NCBI GenBank assembly: GCA_028274465.1
Contig: CM051456.1
Span: 16,085,745-16,149,744, forward strand
From: Plantago ovata
Taxonomy: Eukaryota; Streptophyta; Magnoliopsida; Lamiales; Plantaginaceae
Reading direction: 5' to 3'
DNA: 64,000 bases
Shown here in pieces: positions 24,707 through 37,761 of this stretch. The notes beneath the pieces were generated by a model, which was not told where the DNA came from, did not search any database, and saw only the letters and a list, made by a program, of their open reading frames with translations. Both the position numbers and the translations under genes were made by a program. The number at the start of each line of letters is the position of its first letter. The first letter of the stretch is position 1.

Positions 24707-26372
24707 TAAGAGGGCCTGCTCTCGAGCGGAAGCTGCTGCTGCTGCTGAAGATGATGAAGATGTACTGGCACGGGAACGACGAGTCGGCCTCGAGTCCAAT
24801 TCAGGGACGGCTGCTGCACTCCCAAGTCCCAAGCGACGGCCCTTCTCGCCTGGAGGATTCACCTCGAGGAAAATGACATTCATTTCCTCAACAGTGAGAG
24901 CCTGATCACGAATCCTGTCCTCGTAGGCCGTCTGAAATTATAAATCAAGAGTATAAGGTGTTAGTTATGTTGTTAATTAGTTATGAAATCATCAGTATTT
25001 AATAAACACATGTATTGTAGATACTTACCGCAATTGTTTTGGCCTCGTCACACAACCACTGTCCGTCCTTAGCCTTCTGAGATCTCGAGAACAGGGTGAA
25101 TAGGAGACTCTCCTTATCCTTCAACTGAATGACACATGAAAGCATCATATACTTAGTTTGAAAGTTCGAAATGCAAGTAAATAACAAGTATAAGAATGAT
25201 GAATTCACAAAGTTACCTTCTGCCTCACATGTGCTGTAGCGATCGACTCAGAGCCAAAACGGTGTGTCACCAGGGTACGTGTCCCATCATTCGGCTGCTT
25301 CTTCCGGTTCTCAGTGTTCTGGTCAGCCTGCGCCTGGACTCTCGCGTCAACCCAATATACCTTCCACGCCTCCCAAATTGCATCTCCGGGCCAATCACTG
25401 GTACGTGGACGGTCTTCTTTCCACATTTTCTTCAGGCTATGAACCATGCACTTGTAAAGGGCACTACTGTGAGAGTTGAAGCTCCACCAGAGATCCATCA
25501 GCAATGCTTTCGGAAGGAAGAATTCTTTATACACAATTACAAATAAACATCGAAACACATACGTTGGTGAATACTTAAAAAACATTCAAGTATAACAAGG
25601 GGAGCTAACATGTATCAAATATATAACAAGGGAAAACAACATCTATTCAGGTATATCGGGTTGTTAACAGTCATCTACAAACAAATAAGGACGCCGCCTA
25701 CCCATCATGCATGAACGGTCTACACGTAATGGATGCCGCCTATCCATTCTAGTTCTAAACGCGGTCAAGCATATAATGGGTGCCGCCTACCCATACACAA
25801 ATATGCGGTCCGACATATAAGAGGGCGCCGCCTACCCTCGCATGCATAGCGGTCGAACGGAATGTAAAAACATGGTATTTAAACATGCATATATTAACTC
25901 ACCCTCAGCTCCTCGAAGAGCTCTCCCTTAATTTGGTCCGGGATGCAATGCCACTGGCTGCCACCCTCTTGCGGTGGGACCATTCTGTTCCGTATTATCG
26001 AACTGAGTACTTTAGCAGCGTGCTCCCCATACAACCTGTGAAGAACAGGTAAGTCAATAGTGACAAGGTTAGTTCCGTATATATATATTAAAAGTTCGTA
26101 AATCAGTTAATGCCTAATACTTACTTCTCTCCATTGGGGTAAAGGACAGGGCGACCATTCCACATAAGACCATCTTCCGGCCTTTGAAAGGGACAACCGT
26201 CGTCTGGAACGTGGGCCCACGGGTCGTGGAGGGAGGAATGAGGAGTCGATCCCCTGCTCGACCCAGGTGGAGTCTCTAAAACAGTAGGGGAGCCCTGATC
26301 GGTGTCCTCTCCGTCGGTATAATCCCTCTGGGACTGCGGGGTCATGTATCGTGGCCTCCTGGGTCGTGGCAT
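24707..26372 (-). pseudogene. TNPA-like CACTA gene, right-arm partial copy
   Basis: Minus-strand exons: 26372-26125, 26035-25903, about 25528-25217, 25124-25029 (LKDKESLLFTLFSRSQKAKD..) and 24931 down to the junction at 24707 (TAYEDRIRDQALTVEEMN.., then SSSSSAAAAASAREQAL). This copy reaches two exons further than the left one. The family is PF03004 plant transposase. It is broken in two ways: the acceptor before the third exon reads GTGTAT where the left arm has GTGTAG, and the gene is cut inside its fifth exon, continuing into antisense of the left arm. The first exon translates identically in both arms. Confidence 0.75.
25690..25860 (-). repeat. Intronic minisatellite, right arm
   Basis: Mirror copy of 24060-24240, with units containing GCCGCCTACCC. 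Confidence 0.8.
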
Positions 26373-26504
26373 CTGCAATACAAAGATCCGTGTTAGTACA
26401 TACACAATTGAATATAAAACATGTACAATCAGAGATATAGCAAGGAACGACACTAGACATTCGGGTGGTCACGCCAGTAGGACTCCCAAACAATTTTTTT
26501 AAAC

Positions 26505-26830
26505 AATAATTACCTATATTTATCTATATTTCCATTATACTTGTACAATTTTCATTATAATAACTACTTACAATACACTATAATTACATATATTTTTCAT
26601 TATAATTATGCAATTTGCATTATAGTAACAACTACCAATACACTATAATTACCTATATTTATCTATATATTTCCATTATACTTATGGAATTTTCATTATA
26701 ATAAAAAACTTGCAATACACTATAATTACCTATATTTATCTATATTTTCATTATATTTATACAATTTCCATTATAATAACTAATTACAATACACTATAAT
26801 TACTCATATTTCCATTATAATTATACTTAT
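26505..26830. repeat. AT-rich tandem repeats, right arm
   Basis: Mirror of 22800-23170 (CAATACACTATAATTA units). Confidence 0.75.
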
Positions 26831-27304
26831 GCAATTTTCAAATCTAATTAGTATATCCCAAACAAACTACACTAATTGAACAAAACTAACTACGTAGATA
26901 ATCTCAAACATAATCGAACCCGATTGAAATCCTAAAGATAATCAAACCCAATTCAAATCTCAAACATAATCGAACCCACTACATCCCAAAACATCCCAAT
27001 TGAACAATACTAACATCAAAACTAGCTAATAAACCATAAAACACTTCAAAATTGAAAAAATACCAAATTTACAAAAGTTAGGTTTCGAGATTAGTACCTT
27101 TAATTGCGGAATAAATAGAACAACCCACTTCAAATTGAATGTCTCACTACGTTCCTTGTTGAATTGGATTCGATTTGACACCAAGATTGGAAGAAATGAA
27201 GGAGTATAAGGGAAGATTGGAATTGGAGAGAAGAAGTGAGAAAAAATGGAGAAGAAGAGAGAAGAGAGAAATGCGTTCTGTAAATGGATCGTGGAGAAGA
27301 TGAA

Positions 27305-27690
27305 GTAACGTTAGCGACGGATGGTGATCCGTCACTAATATAGCGACCGGTTGCTATATTAGCGACGGGTAACCATCCGTTGCTAAATTAATTTTTTTTT
27401 AAATATAATTTAGCGACGGATGGATTCATCCGTCGCTGCTGCGTTGACCGGCAAAAAATAAAAGGAAAAACCTTGGAATTTTAGCAACGGATGGAATTAT
27501 CCGTCACTATTTAGCAACGGATAACTCCATCCGTCGCTAAATAGTGACGGATAAGTCATCCGTCGCTAAAGTTCCAGGCGCTCTAAGACGGTTTCATCCA
27601 TCCGTCGCTAATCTGTTCCATCCGTCGTTAAAATGCCGATCGGTTGCTAATTTTAGCAACCGATCGATCGGTTGCTAAAAGTAGTTGCTA
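27305..27690. repeat. CACTA right subterminal repeats
   Basis: Facing copies of AGCGACGGATGG / CCATCCGTCGCT mirroring the left end. Several units differ from the left array, so the ends have drifted or been shuffled since duplication. Confidence 0.85.
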
Positions 27691-27711
27691 TTTAGCTGTT
27701 TTCTTGTAGTG

Positions 27712-30700
27712 TTTTTAGTTTGTCTACTATGTTTCTGCATTTATTCATTGAATCATGACGTGTTATGGTTTTTAATATGCATAGTATAGTTTTAAGAGTT
27801 GTTTTATGGTTAATTGCAGTTTCTACGGTAGTCTGATTGTTACCGTTCTAACCATAGTACATGTTACGCGTTTAAGGTCTCCAAGTTATGATTTTATGTT
27901 ATGTTGTTATGCTTTTACACAACACATTTATATGTTCATTATAAGTTATGGTTCTAGCAACGTTGTTATCGTATCTTACATTATTCGGAATGTTATGAAT
28001 ATATATTTAAGGTTCATGTTATGCTTTTCAATATGTTGTGTTATGGTTTTAAGCAATGTTGTTATAGTATTCTACTTATTCAACATGCTTTTGTCTAAGA
28101 CTTTGTGTTATGGTTTTAAGATAGTTTTATAAGACCATTCGTTATGCGTTTGAAAACTATTATTTTATATTTCTCCATATTAGAGTTTGAAGGACGCCTA
28201 TTATGGTTTAAAGTATGATGGTTGTGGTTTTAGAAACTGATCTTACAGTATGTTTACAATTGGCAACTAGTTTAGAATTGGTTTAAGATTCTTACAGTTA
28301 TACTTCAAAAAGAACTTGTTTTAACGCCTCCTATTTCACTGGATGAATAAAATGCATGTAATTTCAACATCCTCATGATGTTGTGGTTTTAAAAGTAGAT
28401 ATTAATTATGATTTAAAATAATGTCAGTTGATTTTTTTATGGCTGACACTTGTTAAGCTTGTGAGTCATGTGGTTATGATTTTAAGTGCACCCGCTTATG
28501 GCTTGAAGGCATTTTGTTGTAGTTTGAGGTTTTGATTCTATGAATTTTAGTAATATCAGTTAATATTTTCATGTTGTCAACTGGTATATTCTTTAGGTAT
28601 GTTGTTATGATTTTACTAGATCATGGTATGTTTTACATGACCGTATTATGGTTTTAAGCATGTAAATGAATAAAAAAAATTAAAGGAATGAATTTTTTTA
28701 GAAACAAAAGGATGAAGATTCAGAATTTTATCACCTCTACCGTATGATGAAGATGCTAGGCTGACTACTATTTTATGAAGAGATGGAATGATGAAGGAGG
28801 ACTACAAGTTGTTTGGAGAAGTTGTGATATTTTTGACACCGCGTACAACCTCATATGGTTGCATCAGAAACACCAATTTTGTTGATTCAAAGATCAAGAA
28901 CAAGCTTACTTGCAAGAAGCCAGTTGCTTCAAAGATCAACAACAAATTTACTCGCAAGATTCCAGTTGCTTCAAAGATCAAGTTTACTCGCAAGAACCCA
29001 ATTCAAAGACTCATATCCAGTTTGCATCAGAAACACCACATGAACGCTTGTTGTAATTTTGTTGCTTTCATAATACTAGTTTTAAAAACTTTAATTGACT
29101 GAATGTTTCAGTCCTGATATGACTACATTATTCAATTTTATATTAGTTGGCATGGTATCATATATCTCATATAGCAATTGGTGTGGTTATAAGTACCATT
29201 GTTCTGGTTTTATGTATCCAGGTTGTTGTTTCAAGTACCCACCGTTTTGTCGTTCTAAGAACTCAAATTAAGATTGTAATGGAGAACGATTGTTGTAATT
29301 TTGTTACTTTGATAATACTAGTTTTAGAGACTTCAATTGACTAAATGGTTCAATCTTTACATGAATGAAGTATTCAATTTTACACTAGTTTATTGCATGG
29401 TTTCATGACTTTACATTGCGCCTTAAAAAAGGTATAACAAAAGCTCTTAGAAGTATAACATAAAATATTAAAACCATATCATCGTTAACTATTATGAAAA
29501 TCCCTTAAAACCATAACATGACTTATTAAAAGTATTAACATATAACCAGTTGGTGTAGTTATCAGTACTCTTATTGTGGTTTACAAACATACATTTTTTT
29601 AAGTACCCACTATCCAAATCATACACTACATTTTTTTAAGTACTCTTATCGTCCAAACACACATCACAGAAGCCCTACTTCTTCAGAATTTTGTTGGTTA
29701 TTATCTTAACTCGCACTTTTTTAATCACTCGGTCAATTGTGCTTGGTTCTTTAGAATCTTTACCAACTGCAACAGCAACAACTATACCAACAGTCGCAAC
29801 ACCTTGTCTCTTAAAATCATAATAAGACGTGTTAAAACTATAATGTATACATTTAAAACCATATCATAGATTAAAAACAATAACCAAAACATATAAGAGT
29901 TGCACATTAAACCACTGCTTAAAACCATACACAAACTTATCGTTCAAAAGGCAAAAACTAATTGTTCAAATCAGAAATTACTTCAAATAAAATCCAAATA
30001 ATCACTTTTGTCCAGGAAATTATTACAAATCCTACTTCTTCAAAATATTGTTGACTTTACGTAACTCGCAAATTATGTAGCTTTCGTTTAATTGTCTCCA
30101 TCTCTTCATAATCTAAAACACCAGTAGCTACACAACCAACAATTATACGAACAGCAAGGGCATCTTGCCTCTTCTTTGATCTTCTCTCCCCCTACAGTAT
30201 CAGAAACATCAACAACTACAAAAAAGAAAAACGCAAAACATCAGCACCACATTTAAAAGCACAAAATCACACCTTAAAACAATAGCATAATCCCTTAATT
30301 GTCTTATATAGCATGATCCCTTCAAACTATAACAGTACATCGTAATCCTTTCAGCAAGAAAACTAAAGTAGCATAACATTACACCCCCCCAACCCCCTAA
30401 AACCATAACGCGTAAGACCTTAAATAGCATAGGAGGATATCTTCAAACTTCAACAACACAAACATCAACATCTAAAAACGTACTATCACATATAATCACT
30501 TAAAAGAATAACAGGATCCCTTAAAACCATAACAATACACCTTCACTTTTTCAACTACAAACTAAGGTAGGATAATGATACACCCCCTAAAAATCATAAC
30601 ATAAACACTTACAAATCATAAGACGACTTATAAAAACAACAACAACATAGTTACGGAAGCATAAACATCACACAACCCTTAAATCTTAACAATAGGTGTT

Positions 30701-31100
30701 AAACTATAACATAATCCCTTAAAACGCATAACACAATTTGATATATAGGAGCGTGAATAATAATTTTCATAATCCCAATGACACTTAAAAACACACCAAA
30801 ATTCATTATAAGCATACCAGCAACACTTAGTATTAAAAGAAAAAAAAATTCAACAACAGAAATTAAGTATATTATTAAGCATACTAGATACACTTAAAAT
30901 AAAACCAAAATTCATCGGAAACAACATCAAAATACCTTATAAGCATACCATAGACACTTAAAACCGTAACATAAAAACATCTGAACCATAACATCACACA
31001 AACAGAGCATATAATAGAATGAATACATCCACAAACACTTCAAAGCACAACAAAAAACAGATTCACAATATCAAAATCAACAACTAAACTAACATACCCT
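27712..31100. repeat. Interior of outer element with mirrored TTATGGTTTTAAG motif
   Basis: AT-rich and non-coding. From about 27760 to 28660 the motif GTTATGGTTTTAAG and variants recurs on the + strand about ten times. From about 29450 to 30990 the same motif recurs reversed (CTTAAAACCATAAC), also about ten times. The switch lies near 29.1-29.4 kb, so the interior has rough mirror symmetry. No transposase domain was recognised. Confidence 0.55.
28880..29400. repeat. Local tandem and direct repeats inside the outer element
   Basis: About 28880-29010 holds three imperfect units (TTCAAAGATCAA..TTTACTCGCAAGA). Two direct copies of about 110 bases share TTGTTGTAATTTTGTT and ATAATACTAGTTTTA (about 29045-29155 and 29285-29395). 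Open frames here are by-products of these repeats. Confidence 0.6.
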
Positions 31101-31737
31101 TATTGGAAGAATCAACTCTCCGTTGTGAAACTACTTCAACGGATTAGCAGCGTCTGGAACACCGAAAAAAACCTTCCTCTTCGTCATGCTTCAAATCAGA
31201 ACCCCTAGATCTGTGAAATCAGATCTGAGAAGAAATCAAATTTGAAACCCTAGATCTCACAAAACACATTGAGAACACTGAATCCAACATGAAGGTAGCA
31301 GAAAACGAAGAAAAAGGAAGAACAATCGGCTTGTTTCTTCCATTGATCGGAAAAGTTTGAGATTCAGCAGGAGAAGAAGACGGGAATTTGCAGAGAGAAA
31401 AAAAGGAATTTCACACAGTAAAACGCTGAACTGTGTGTTTTGTGTGTGGAGAGGTTATATTTATTTTATTAAGAAAACCGGGTTTGCGTAAAAGCTCAAT
31501 CGGTCGGCCGGTTTAATCTCAAAACCAGCGAGTTTTATCCTAAAACCAGGCCTTTCCATGTTGGTAGGAAAGGTCGGCCTCTCCATAGACTTTAGCTTAA
31601 ACTAAATATTAGGAATCTAGTATTATTATTTATTTATTGAGTTTATTTAATCAGGTAAGTTTAATTTAGTTCAAACATACATTAATTTGTAGTATGTTTT
31701 TCATGTGACACCAATTTGATAAAAACTATTTGGATTA

Positions 31738-32640
31738 TCAATAATTTGTAATTAACCTATTATTATTTGAACCATGTAAAATCTTTCTATTATTGCATTC
31801 GATTGGTCGATTTGGGAATTGCATTCGATACAATATTTCCAGGTCGTAAACATAGAGGTTTCGATCAAGGTTTTTGACAAAATAGACAGAATTTGGTGTC
31901 AACCCATACTTAGATGCCTTCTGAGATGAATATCCACTGTGTTCGTCTATAAAAAGGACTCCGTCTCCCAAGTTGTGGACGGGGACCCACTCTTTGTCAT
32001 TGAAATCTGCCTTAAATATTTTGATATCAGAAACCTCACCATCGTATTCGTTTATGTATACAAACAATAAATCTCCGCAAGATTCCACAAGGTAGAAGCT
32101 TGTTTCATCTGTGGAAAGCGGGATCAAATGGTTGATGGACTGGCCACTGATGATTTTGGTGGGGTTTAATAATAAACTAGTATCTAAAAGTTCAGTAGCA
32201 AATAAATGGTACTCGTCATCCGTTTCATGAGCCAGAGCATAAAGTTTCCCCTGAAAGTTGGTAAATGCCCTGACAAAATATTTCCAATTTTCGATGTTCA
32301 ATTTTCCCTGGATAAATTTTGTATCACCGATATAGCACGAATAGAATCGTCTTCCAGTGAAATATAAGATGCGGCAATTGTGATCCAATGTTGACGAGGA
32401 TAATAAAACACCACAAAGTCTATAAGCAACGTCGCTGAGGATGGGAGGGAGTTGTAATTTTTCCATGGTGAATAGGTTTAATAGATAACACTCCTCTATG
32501 AAGTTGTGTTCTACAAACAACCATCCGTCGTCAAAGCAACGCCTAATGCTTTTATTCTCTAATTCTGGAATAAAACGGACATAGTAGCGATCCTCTGTTA
32601 TGCTGTAAAATGTTTGGCGCTTATCATTTTCTCCACCCAT
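31738..32640 (-). CDS. DUF295 (F-box/KIB-type) protein, F-box missing
   Basis: About 300 residues from the first ATG (32640). The frame stays open upstream to 32709 but only from a GTG, and those codons are antisense to the neighbouring gene. The protein is the DUF295 beta-propeller part typical of plant F-box/SKIP23 proteins: PWLL near its beginning (just upstream of the ATG), DDGWLFVEH, LLNLFTMEKLQLPP, DKEWVPVHNLGDGVLFID and the NSVYFVKN end motif. The roughly 45-residue F-box that should precede it is absent. Without it the protein cannot dock to SKP1, so it is a truncated gene, a pseudogene or a decoy-like protein. The outer transposon ends about 170 bases past the stop. Confidence 0.6.
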   Translation of the reverse strand: MGGENDKRQTFYSITEDRYYVRFIPELENKSIRRCFDDGWLFVEHNFIEECYLLNLFTMEKLQLPPILSDVAYRLCGVLLSSSTLDHNCRILYFTGRRFYSCYIGDTKFIQGKLNIENWKYFVRAFTNFQGKLYALAHETDDEYHLFATELLDTSLLLNPTKIISGQSINHLIPLSTDETSFYLVESCGDLLFVYINEYDGEVSDIKIFKADFNDKEWVPVHNLGDGVLFIDEHSGYSSQKASKYGLTPNSVYFVKNLDRNLYVYDLEILYRMQFPNRPIECNNRKILHGSNNNRLITNY

Positions 32641-32657
32641 AATCAACAGCCACGGGT

Positions 32658-33746
32658 ATGCTTGACGATCGAATGGCGTTTGAGTCTGTTTGTAGATCCT
32701 GGCTTTCACAACTATCTCCTCTTAGAATGCGTTATCATTCCCGGTTTCAGTTCATTAATGACCATTCTCCATGTTTGATGTTCACAGACATTAATAAGTT
32801 GTTTGATCCCTTTCGTACCCAACATTGTTCCCTACCAGCAGCACCACCCGCCGGCCCTCCTAATAATAATATTACACCCGATTCAAGAGTTTGCGGGGCT
32901 AAAGATGATTGGTTACTCATAACTCGAGGTAATTACGAAATATTCTTCTTCAACCCCTTTACAAACCAAACAATACAGCTTCCTGATCGGTCCGGGGACT
33001 TTCTATACTTCTCTCATACTTATATTTCTTCACCACCAACATCACCTCATTGTCTTGTGGTGCTTGCAACAGTGTTCACAGAGGAGTTAAGAGACGAATA
33101 CATTTTTAGAATATGTACCTTCAAGCTTGGGGAAGAAGAAGAAGATCAGACATGGACTTGTCATTCCTTGGACTTATACTACGAAGAAGAACAAGACACT
33201 TCCTATATATTCACATATGGCAATGCCGCCTCCTGCAACAAAGGGTTATATTACTTTCTTGGAACTGGTGCTAAGCTTCTGATTTATGATCCAAAAAAAC
33301 ACAAGTTATCTCTTCATAAAGCTCCCAGAACAATCTCTCAACACATTAAAGAGGGTGGGAAGCAATACTTGATGGAAAGTGATGGAAGGGTATTGGCTGT
33401 GTTTGTGAGCTGTGATGGGACTTGGATACGTGTTTGTCGTTGGGATCTTTATAAGAGGGAATGGGAAACACTTTCAACTTTGGGGAACAAGATGCTATTT
33501 CTGAGCAACCCACAATCCATATGCGAGAGGGCTACATTAAGGTGCACAGGCAACAAAATTTATTTCCCCAGGTTCGTAGATGGCAGTTGCTTGTTCTACT
33601 CCATGTCGACCAAAAATATCACACCTTTAAACCAGGATCTGCTGCTTATCAAAGCTTTCACAAATCATCCCGTCCCCTCTACTCTGTATGGGTTAAGCGT
33701 TGAATATCCATCAATCAATCGATCTCTTGATGATTCTAATTCATGA
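32658..33746 (+). CDS. DUF295 F-box-type protein, F-box mostly lost
   Basis: 362 codons. It starts with the last helix of an F-box (LDDRMAFESVCRSW). The first two thirds of the F-box are missing: an in-frame TAA lies 18 bases before the ATG (32640-32642). The rest is a full DUF295 region: KDDWLLITRG, FFFNPFTNQTIQLPD, a central GLYYFLGTGAKLLIYDP, then YLMESDGRVLAVFV, REWETLSTLGNKMLFLSN and NKIYFPRF. Family members are substrate receptors of SCF ubiquitin ligases or related propeller proteins. The 5' end abuts the opposite-strand DUF295 gene with no room for a promoter between them, so expression is doubtful. The long intact frame suggests a recent event or continued use. Confidence 0.65.
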   Translation: MLDDRMAFESVCRSWLSQLSPLRMRYHSRFQFINDHSPCLMFTDINKLFDPFRTQHCSLPAAPPAGPPNNNITPDSRVCGAKDDWLLITRGNYEIFFFNPFTNQTIQLPDRSGDFLYFSHTYISSPPTSPHCLVVLATVFTEELRDEYIFRICTFKLGEEEEDQTWTCHSLDLYYEEEQDTSYIFTYGNAASCNKGLYYFLGTGAKLLIYDPKKHKLSLHKAPRTISQHIKEGGKQYLMESDGRVLAVFVSCDGTWIRVCRWDLYKREWETLSTLGNKMLFLSNPQSICERATLRCTGNKIYFPRFVDGSCLFYSMSTKNITPLNQDLLLIKAFTNHPVPSTLYGLSVEYPSINRSLDDSNS

Positions 33747-35510
33747 TTTTGTTTTATTTATTATTCTATATAAACTTAACTGACTGCTGTCATTTTTTAT
33801 AATTATCATCAAGTATCTTGTTGATCTGAAAACAGTGATCATACACACTAATTCAACAATGAGTTATGCAAATGCACGTACATTGTTTTTCTGTTATTTT
33901 CTTCGTTGTGTATTCAATGTTGATGACTGTGCTTGATAATTGAATCAGATCTATTGCAGACTAGTGCTAGATTCTAAGGTGTCCTGTTGCTGTCAAAAAG
34001 CTTAGTATCTCCTTCCTCAACGATACACAAATACTTTTGTGCAGTTTATTTATTCCTCTCAGAATCTCAATAGTCAATACTAGTACCAACCTGGAGAAAA
34101 TGAAATCTCAAGAATCCAAAACCACTTACCTGTAATTTAACGCAAACACAACAATAATCGAAGACTCCACTTAATCCATGTGTACATACTTTCGTCAAGG
34201 GAGTTGTAGTTCAATGCAATCACTCGAGTAAATAATCTCTTTAACATTCCCTATCAGGTTAAATAGGTCAATTGATCTTTAAGCTCTGAAGTTAAAAGAC
34301 ACATAAGTAGCTAGTTTCACAACTCCAATTCTGTAATCACTATTTTGCGTCTTATTGCTACTAGTCTACTACAACTACTGCATTATTCTCATCAGGGACC
34401 TTTTAAAGGTTTATCTAGAACATCGAATACATTTTGTAAAGTTACCTCCTCTCCTAACACAGTATATATTGTCCCTCAACTCGAAAACCTGAACCTATAG
34501 AAACTTACCTCCTTTTCAACCCACGAACCTGATCAGCACAAAAACAAGAGACTTCCTCTCATTCTACAAGCAGTTTTGAACTTCCAACTTAAACAACCAA
34601 ATATCCGTATGATGCATACAAATTAAATTGTCCTCAAAGATTGCTGCTTCGGATAAGCAAGAAGCTAATTTCAGATAACAACGGTCAACCTAATGAATTA
34701 AACAGATCATACCACTGAGCTAGGCAGCTAGCTGAAAGGAGCATTTCAATTAGTAATGGCTAGGCTAAGGGGAATAATATTGCATGAGCATCCTAACTTC
34801 AGATCTTCAAACAATCATACTTTTATAACCGAAAACAAGTGCAATCAACACAGTTTTCGTAACTTACAGAGCTGATGTAATCTAGAAGAGCAGCATGGGC
34901 TTCGCCATCTTTAATCTGCTCTGCACACCCTAAAATATGGTATAATATTCCATCCATCAGAAAGAAAAGAAAAAAAAAATACAACGCAGCACAGTTCATT
35001 GAAAATTGAAAGGGCAATGCAATTGATCATCAAAAGTAGATACATTCATGTTCTTGAGTAACAGTATGATTTGCTAATAAAGAGGGGTTCGTTAGACATT
35101 CACCGGGGCTAATCAATGAGCTACATCACTTTTCACTATGGGTCAATGCTATCATTGATCGTCCTCCTTGGAAGCCACTTAAACCATGAAAAGTTCAGTA
35201 TGCTAATCCAATCTCATCTAGGTAGGTCCAGAAAAAGAGAATGCTTTTCTGCTGTAGAGCCAGTCCGAAAGTACATGATTACATTCTTCGCAAACACTAA
35301 TACACCAAATAGATGGAACTGGATAAAAGTTCTTTCTTATGACTCATCAAATCATGGCATCACATTTCTGTAGCAAAACATTAGCATACATAGTTACATA
35401 CACAACAGCCATTTGCAAACAAACACTATTACAAGGGACACGCTACTTTATAGTAGAAGTTTCATAGCTATATATTTCGACAACAAAACCCCACAAATGA
35501 GCATAGCTAC
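33747..35510. other. Intergenic, nothing firm
   Basis: No gene recognised. One exon-like stretch on the minus strand (about 34868-34931) has an acceptor and a GTAAGT donor, with the peptide CAEQIKDGEAHAALLDYISS. No partner exons are visible, so it may be an alternative 3' exon of the gene at 35511 or a relic. Confidence 0.35.
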
Positions 35511-37761
35511 TTATAGAACGATAAGTTTTCTGTGCACATGATCATGTAATGCACTCGCTTCTCCATCATGGTCATGGTCATGGAAAATAAGGGTCAAAAT
35601 ACCAACTAAACATAGAACTGAACCAACAAGAAGCTTATCGTATTTCTCCACCCAGTGGAACTTGAGCTGACTTGCACCATAGAATGAGAGGGCCACTAGG
35701 GAGGTCATTACAGTGATTGTGCTGCAAAAGAAAATGACATAATGTTAAACCGCATGAACTTCTCTTATTGTTGCGCCCAATACAAGCATACGTGACAAAT
35801 ATATCCAGCTTTCTGTGGCTAATTGGACATGAATGAAGCTATCAATCCCTTAATCAGATATGTGACCTGGCCTGTGCTATTATATTGACAAGCCACACCG
35901 TTCTAAGGAGCTCAGGCGAAGAATGGGCGGTCTCGCGGTGATATATAATTTAAAGAAAAGACACTTCAGACTAGTGGAAAACTTACCCAAAAAGTAGGAA
36001 GGAGGTAACATAAAAACAAAATATCGATATCTATTGCCATGGTATTCACTATCACATCCGAGGCAAAAGCCCAGTAAGTTCTTTTTTTATCTTCAGTTCC
36101 GGGCTGTATCTTATTTATCCCCTAACAGTCAAGGTCAATCTGTTTGGATGGATTATGGACTTAAATTGGGTTGAGGTTTAGGATTGATGAGCAATAGTTC
36201 CTAATCAGTTTGATATCATTAAAGAAAAGAATTTAGGCTTGGATTTAAACAGATAGCTCTTAGACAAAGTTACTGTTGATATTTGGGACAAGTTCTGTTC
36301 CGCAGCTGGAGATCTGATTTTTTCGATACAAAAGCCTGGGCAATGTGGTTGATCCAAAAGGCCTGGATATGTCTGTATTGAGATTCACAATGACGATACT
36401 GCACAAGAGGCCAATCTAAGCAAAAAATAGATACCTGAATAACAGAACTATGATAGCAAGCACCATCATGGAGGATGAGTTGCCAACAGCAAGAAATACT
36501 GGAAGAGTGGTTGCACAAGGAGACAAGGCAGGGACAAGAACAAGACCAGCAACAGCCATTTTCTCCATAGGCTTGTTGTGTGAATGGCTGTGACCACCTT
36601 TTCCAGTCAAAAACAATATGATATAACTACCACCAAGAACAACAAGCAATAAAGATGCAAGCTTATGCACGGTTTCCTCTCCTGCAATAGTGTGCGATAT
36701 GGTAATTGCAGTTATGCCTAGCAGTGAAGTCGATAATACGTGTAACACTGCTCCAAATGCCGCTGCATGCAAATAATCAATTAAGAGAATAAGCTGCAAT
36801 TCACTAATTAGCTAATCCTAGGACTCATTAGTAGGAAAGAAAAACCTTGCCATGAAAGAACAGTTCCATAACAGAATTTATTTTACTTTTTTAATTATTT
36901 TTGGGACGAAACCACATTAAATTATCCAGACTGCCGGAGCTGCATTATATGACCATCATGTCTAAAATTTTGATACTAATAATAACACATTATTAGTATA
37001 GCTCCACATGTTTTCAGCAAATAAAAAAATACAAATCACACGCCAAAAATCAATCATACCGTTTGTGCCTTACTAGTGTCATGATTGAACTGAAGGGCCA
37101 GCAACAGGTCCGAGGGAAGATGAAATACCATAATATCATAACAGATTTAGTACATCAAATGAAGCTAATGGCTAGTATATGCCCCAACTAAGTCCACCAA
37201 GGCTACTGATATTAGTCAAAACTAAAGCATTGTGTTAAATTGAACAACCATGGCCTTTGTTATGATAAAATTCTTATGGCCTAAATTCAACCCAGATTTT
37301 TTTTCTCACTAGTTCATTAACAGGCTTCTGTGGCAACATAACTTGATTTTTAGAGCCACAACTTATCATCATTGAACTGTTAGCATGGTTCCAATACTTT
37401 GAGAATTTAAATTGGTAGTTTTCAAAATTTCTCTTCCAAAATAGTAACAGATAAGGCAAACATTGGTATTTTAGATCTACAAGCACGAATCAGCTACAGG
37501 TAACCTAAACTGCAATGCAAATCTTGTTCAGTAAACAGGTCGAAAATGAAGAAAAGGCAAAAAAAACACAGCAACGAAATGGAGATCGGACTTACTAACG
37601 AGGAGAGTACGAGATAGAGTCCATTTCTGGGCACGGCCAACAATAGAGAAGGGCAGCCAATGCGTGGGGATGAAAGAGTGAAGCAATGAAACCGTCGCTA
37701 TGCCTCCGATCGTTGACAGATCCTCCGCTTTGAAGGTGAAACTTAGGTCTCCATCCGCCAT
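35511..37761 (-). CDS. His-rich multispan membrane protein, NicO/UreH-like
   Basis: Three exons on the minus strand: 37761-37596, 36762-36435 and 35721-35511. They give 705 bases, 234 residues, phases 1 and 2, with all sites GT/AG. The protein is largely hydrophobic with about six likely membrane spans. TVSLLHSFIPTHWLPF stands near the N-terminus, HSHSHNKP in a loop and HDHDHD plus HDHVH in the tail. This pattern fits the NicO/RcnA/UreH metal-transport superfamily, so export or sequestration of a metal ion is possible. The substrate and membrane are not shown by the sequence. I see no clear signal or transit peptide. The downstream neighbour is the DUF295 pair; no functional link is apparent. 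Confidence 0.75.

Larger units (their letters stand above)
21852..27711. mobile_element. Foldback (double-headed) CACTA transposon
   Basis: Both ends carry the canonical CACTACAAGAAAACAGC (17-base perfect inverted repeat). Both are followed by arrays of the subterminal motif TTTAGCGACGGATGG in both orientations. Beyond the ends the two halves are copies of each other: 21852-24706 is repeated in reverse at 25217-27711. A 510-base single-copy centre (24707-25216) belongs to the right copy. Each arm carries the 5' part of a TNPA-like gene, so the element has two 5' ends and no 3' end. Flanking triplets are TCT and TTT, a 3-base target duplication with one mismatch or none at all. It cannot encode a complete transposase. 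Confidence 0.8.
21497..31570. mobile_element. Outer terminal-inverted-repeat element split by a CACTA insertion
   Basis: The left end CTTTCCTATTAACATGGG.. and, reversed, the right end CTTTCCTACCAACATGG.. are both followed by AAGGCCTGGTTTT and, further in, GGTTTTGAG..ATTAAACCGGCCG. This gives a degenerate inverted repeat of about 100 bases. The pattern (long repeat, non-coding inside, subterminal motif arrays) suggests a non-autonomous Mutator-like element, but no target duplication is visible and the class is inferred. Without the 5.86-kb CACTA insertion it measures about 4.2 kb. Its right end lies only about 170 bases past the stop codon of the neighbouring DUF295 gene. Confidence 0.5.
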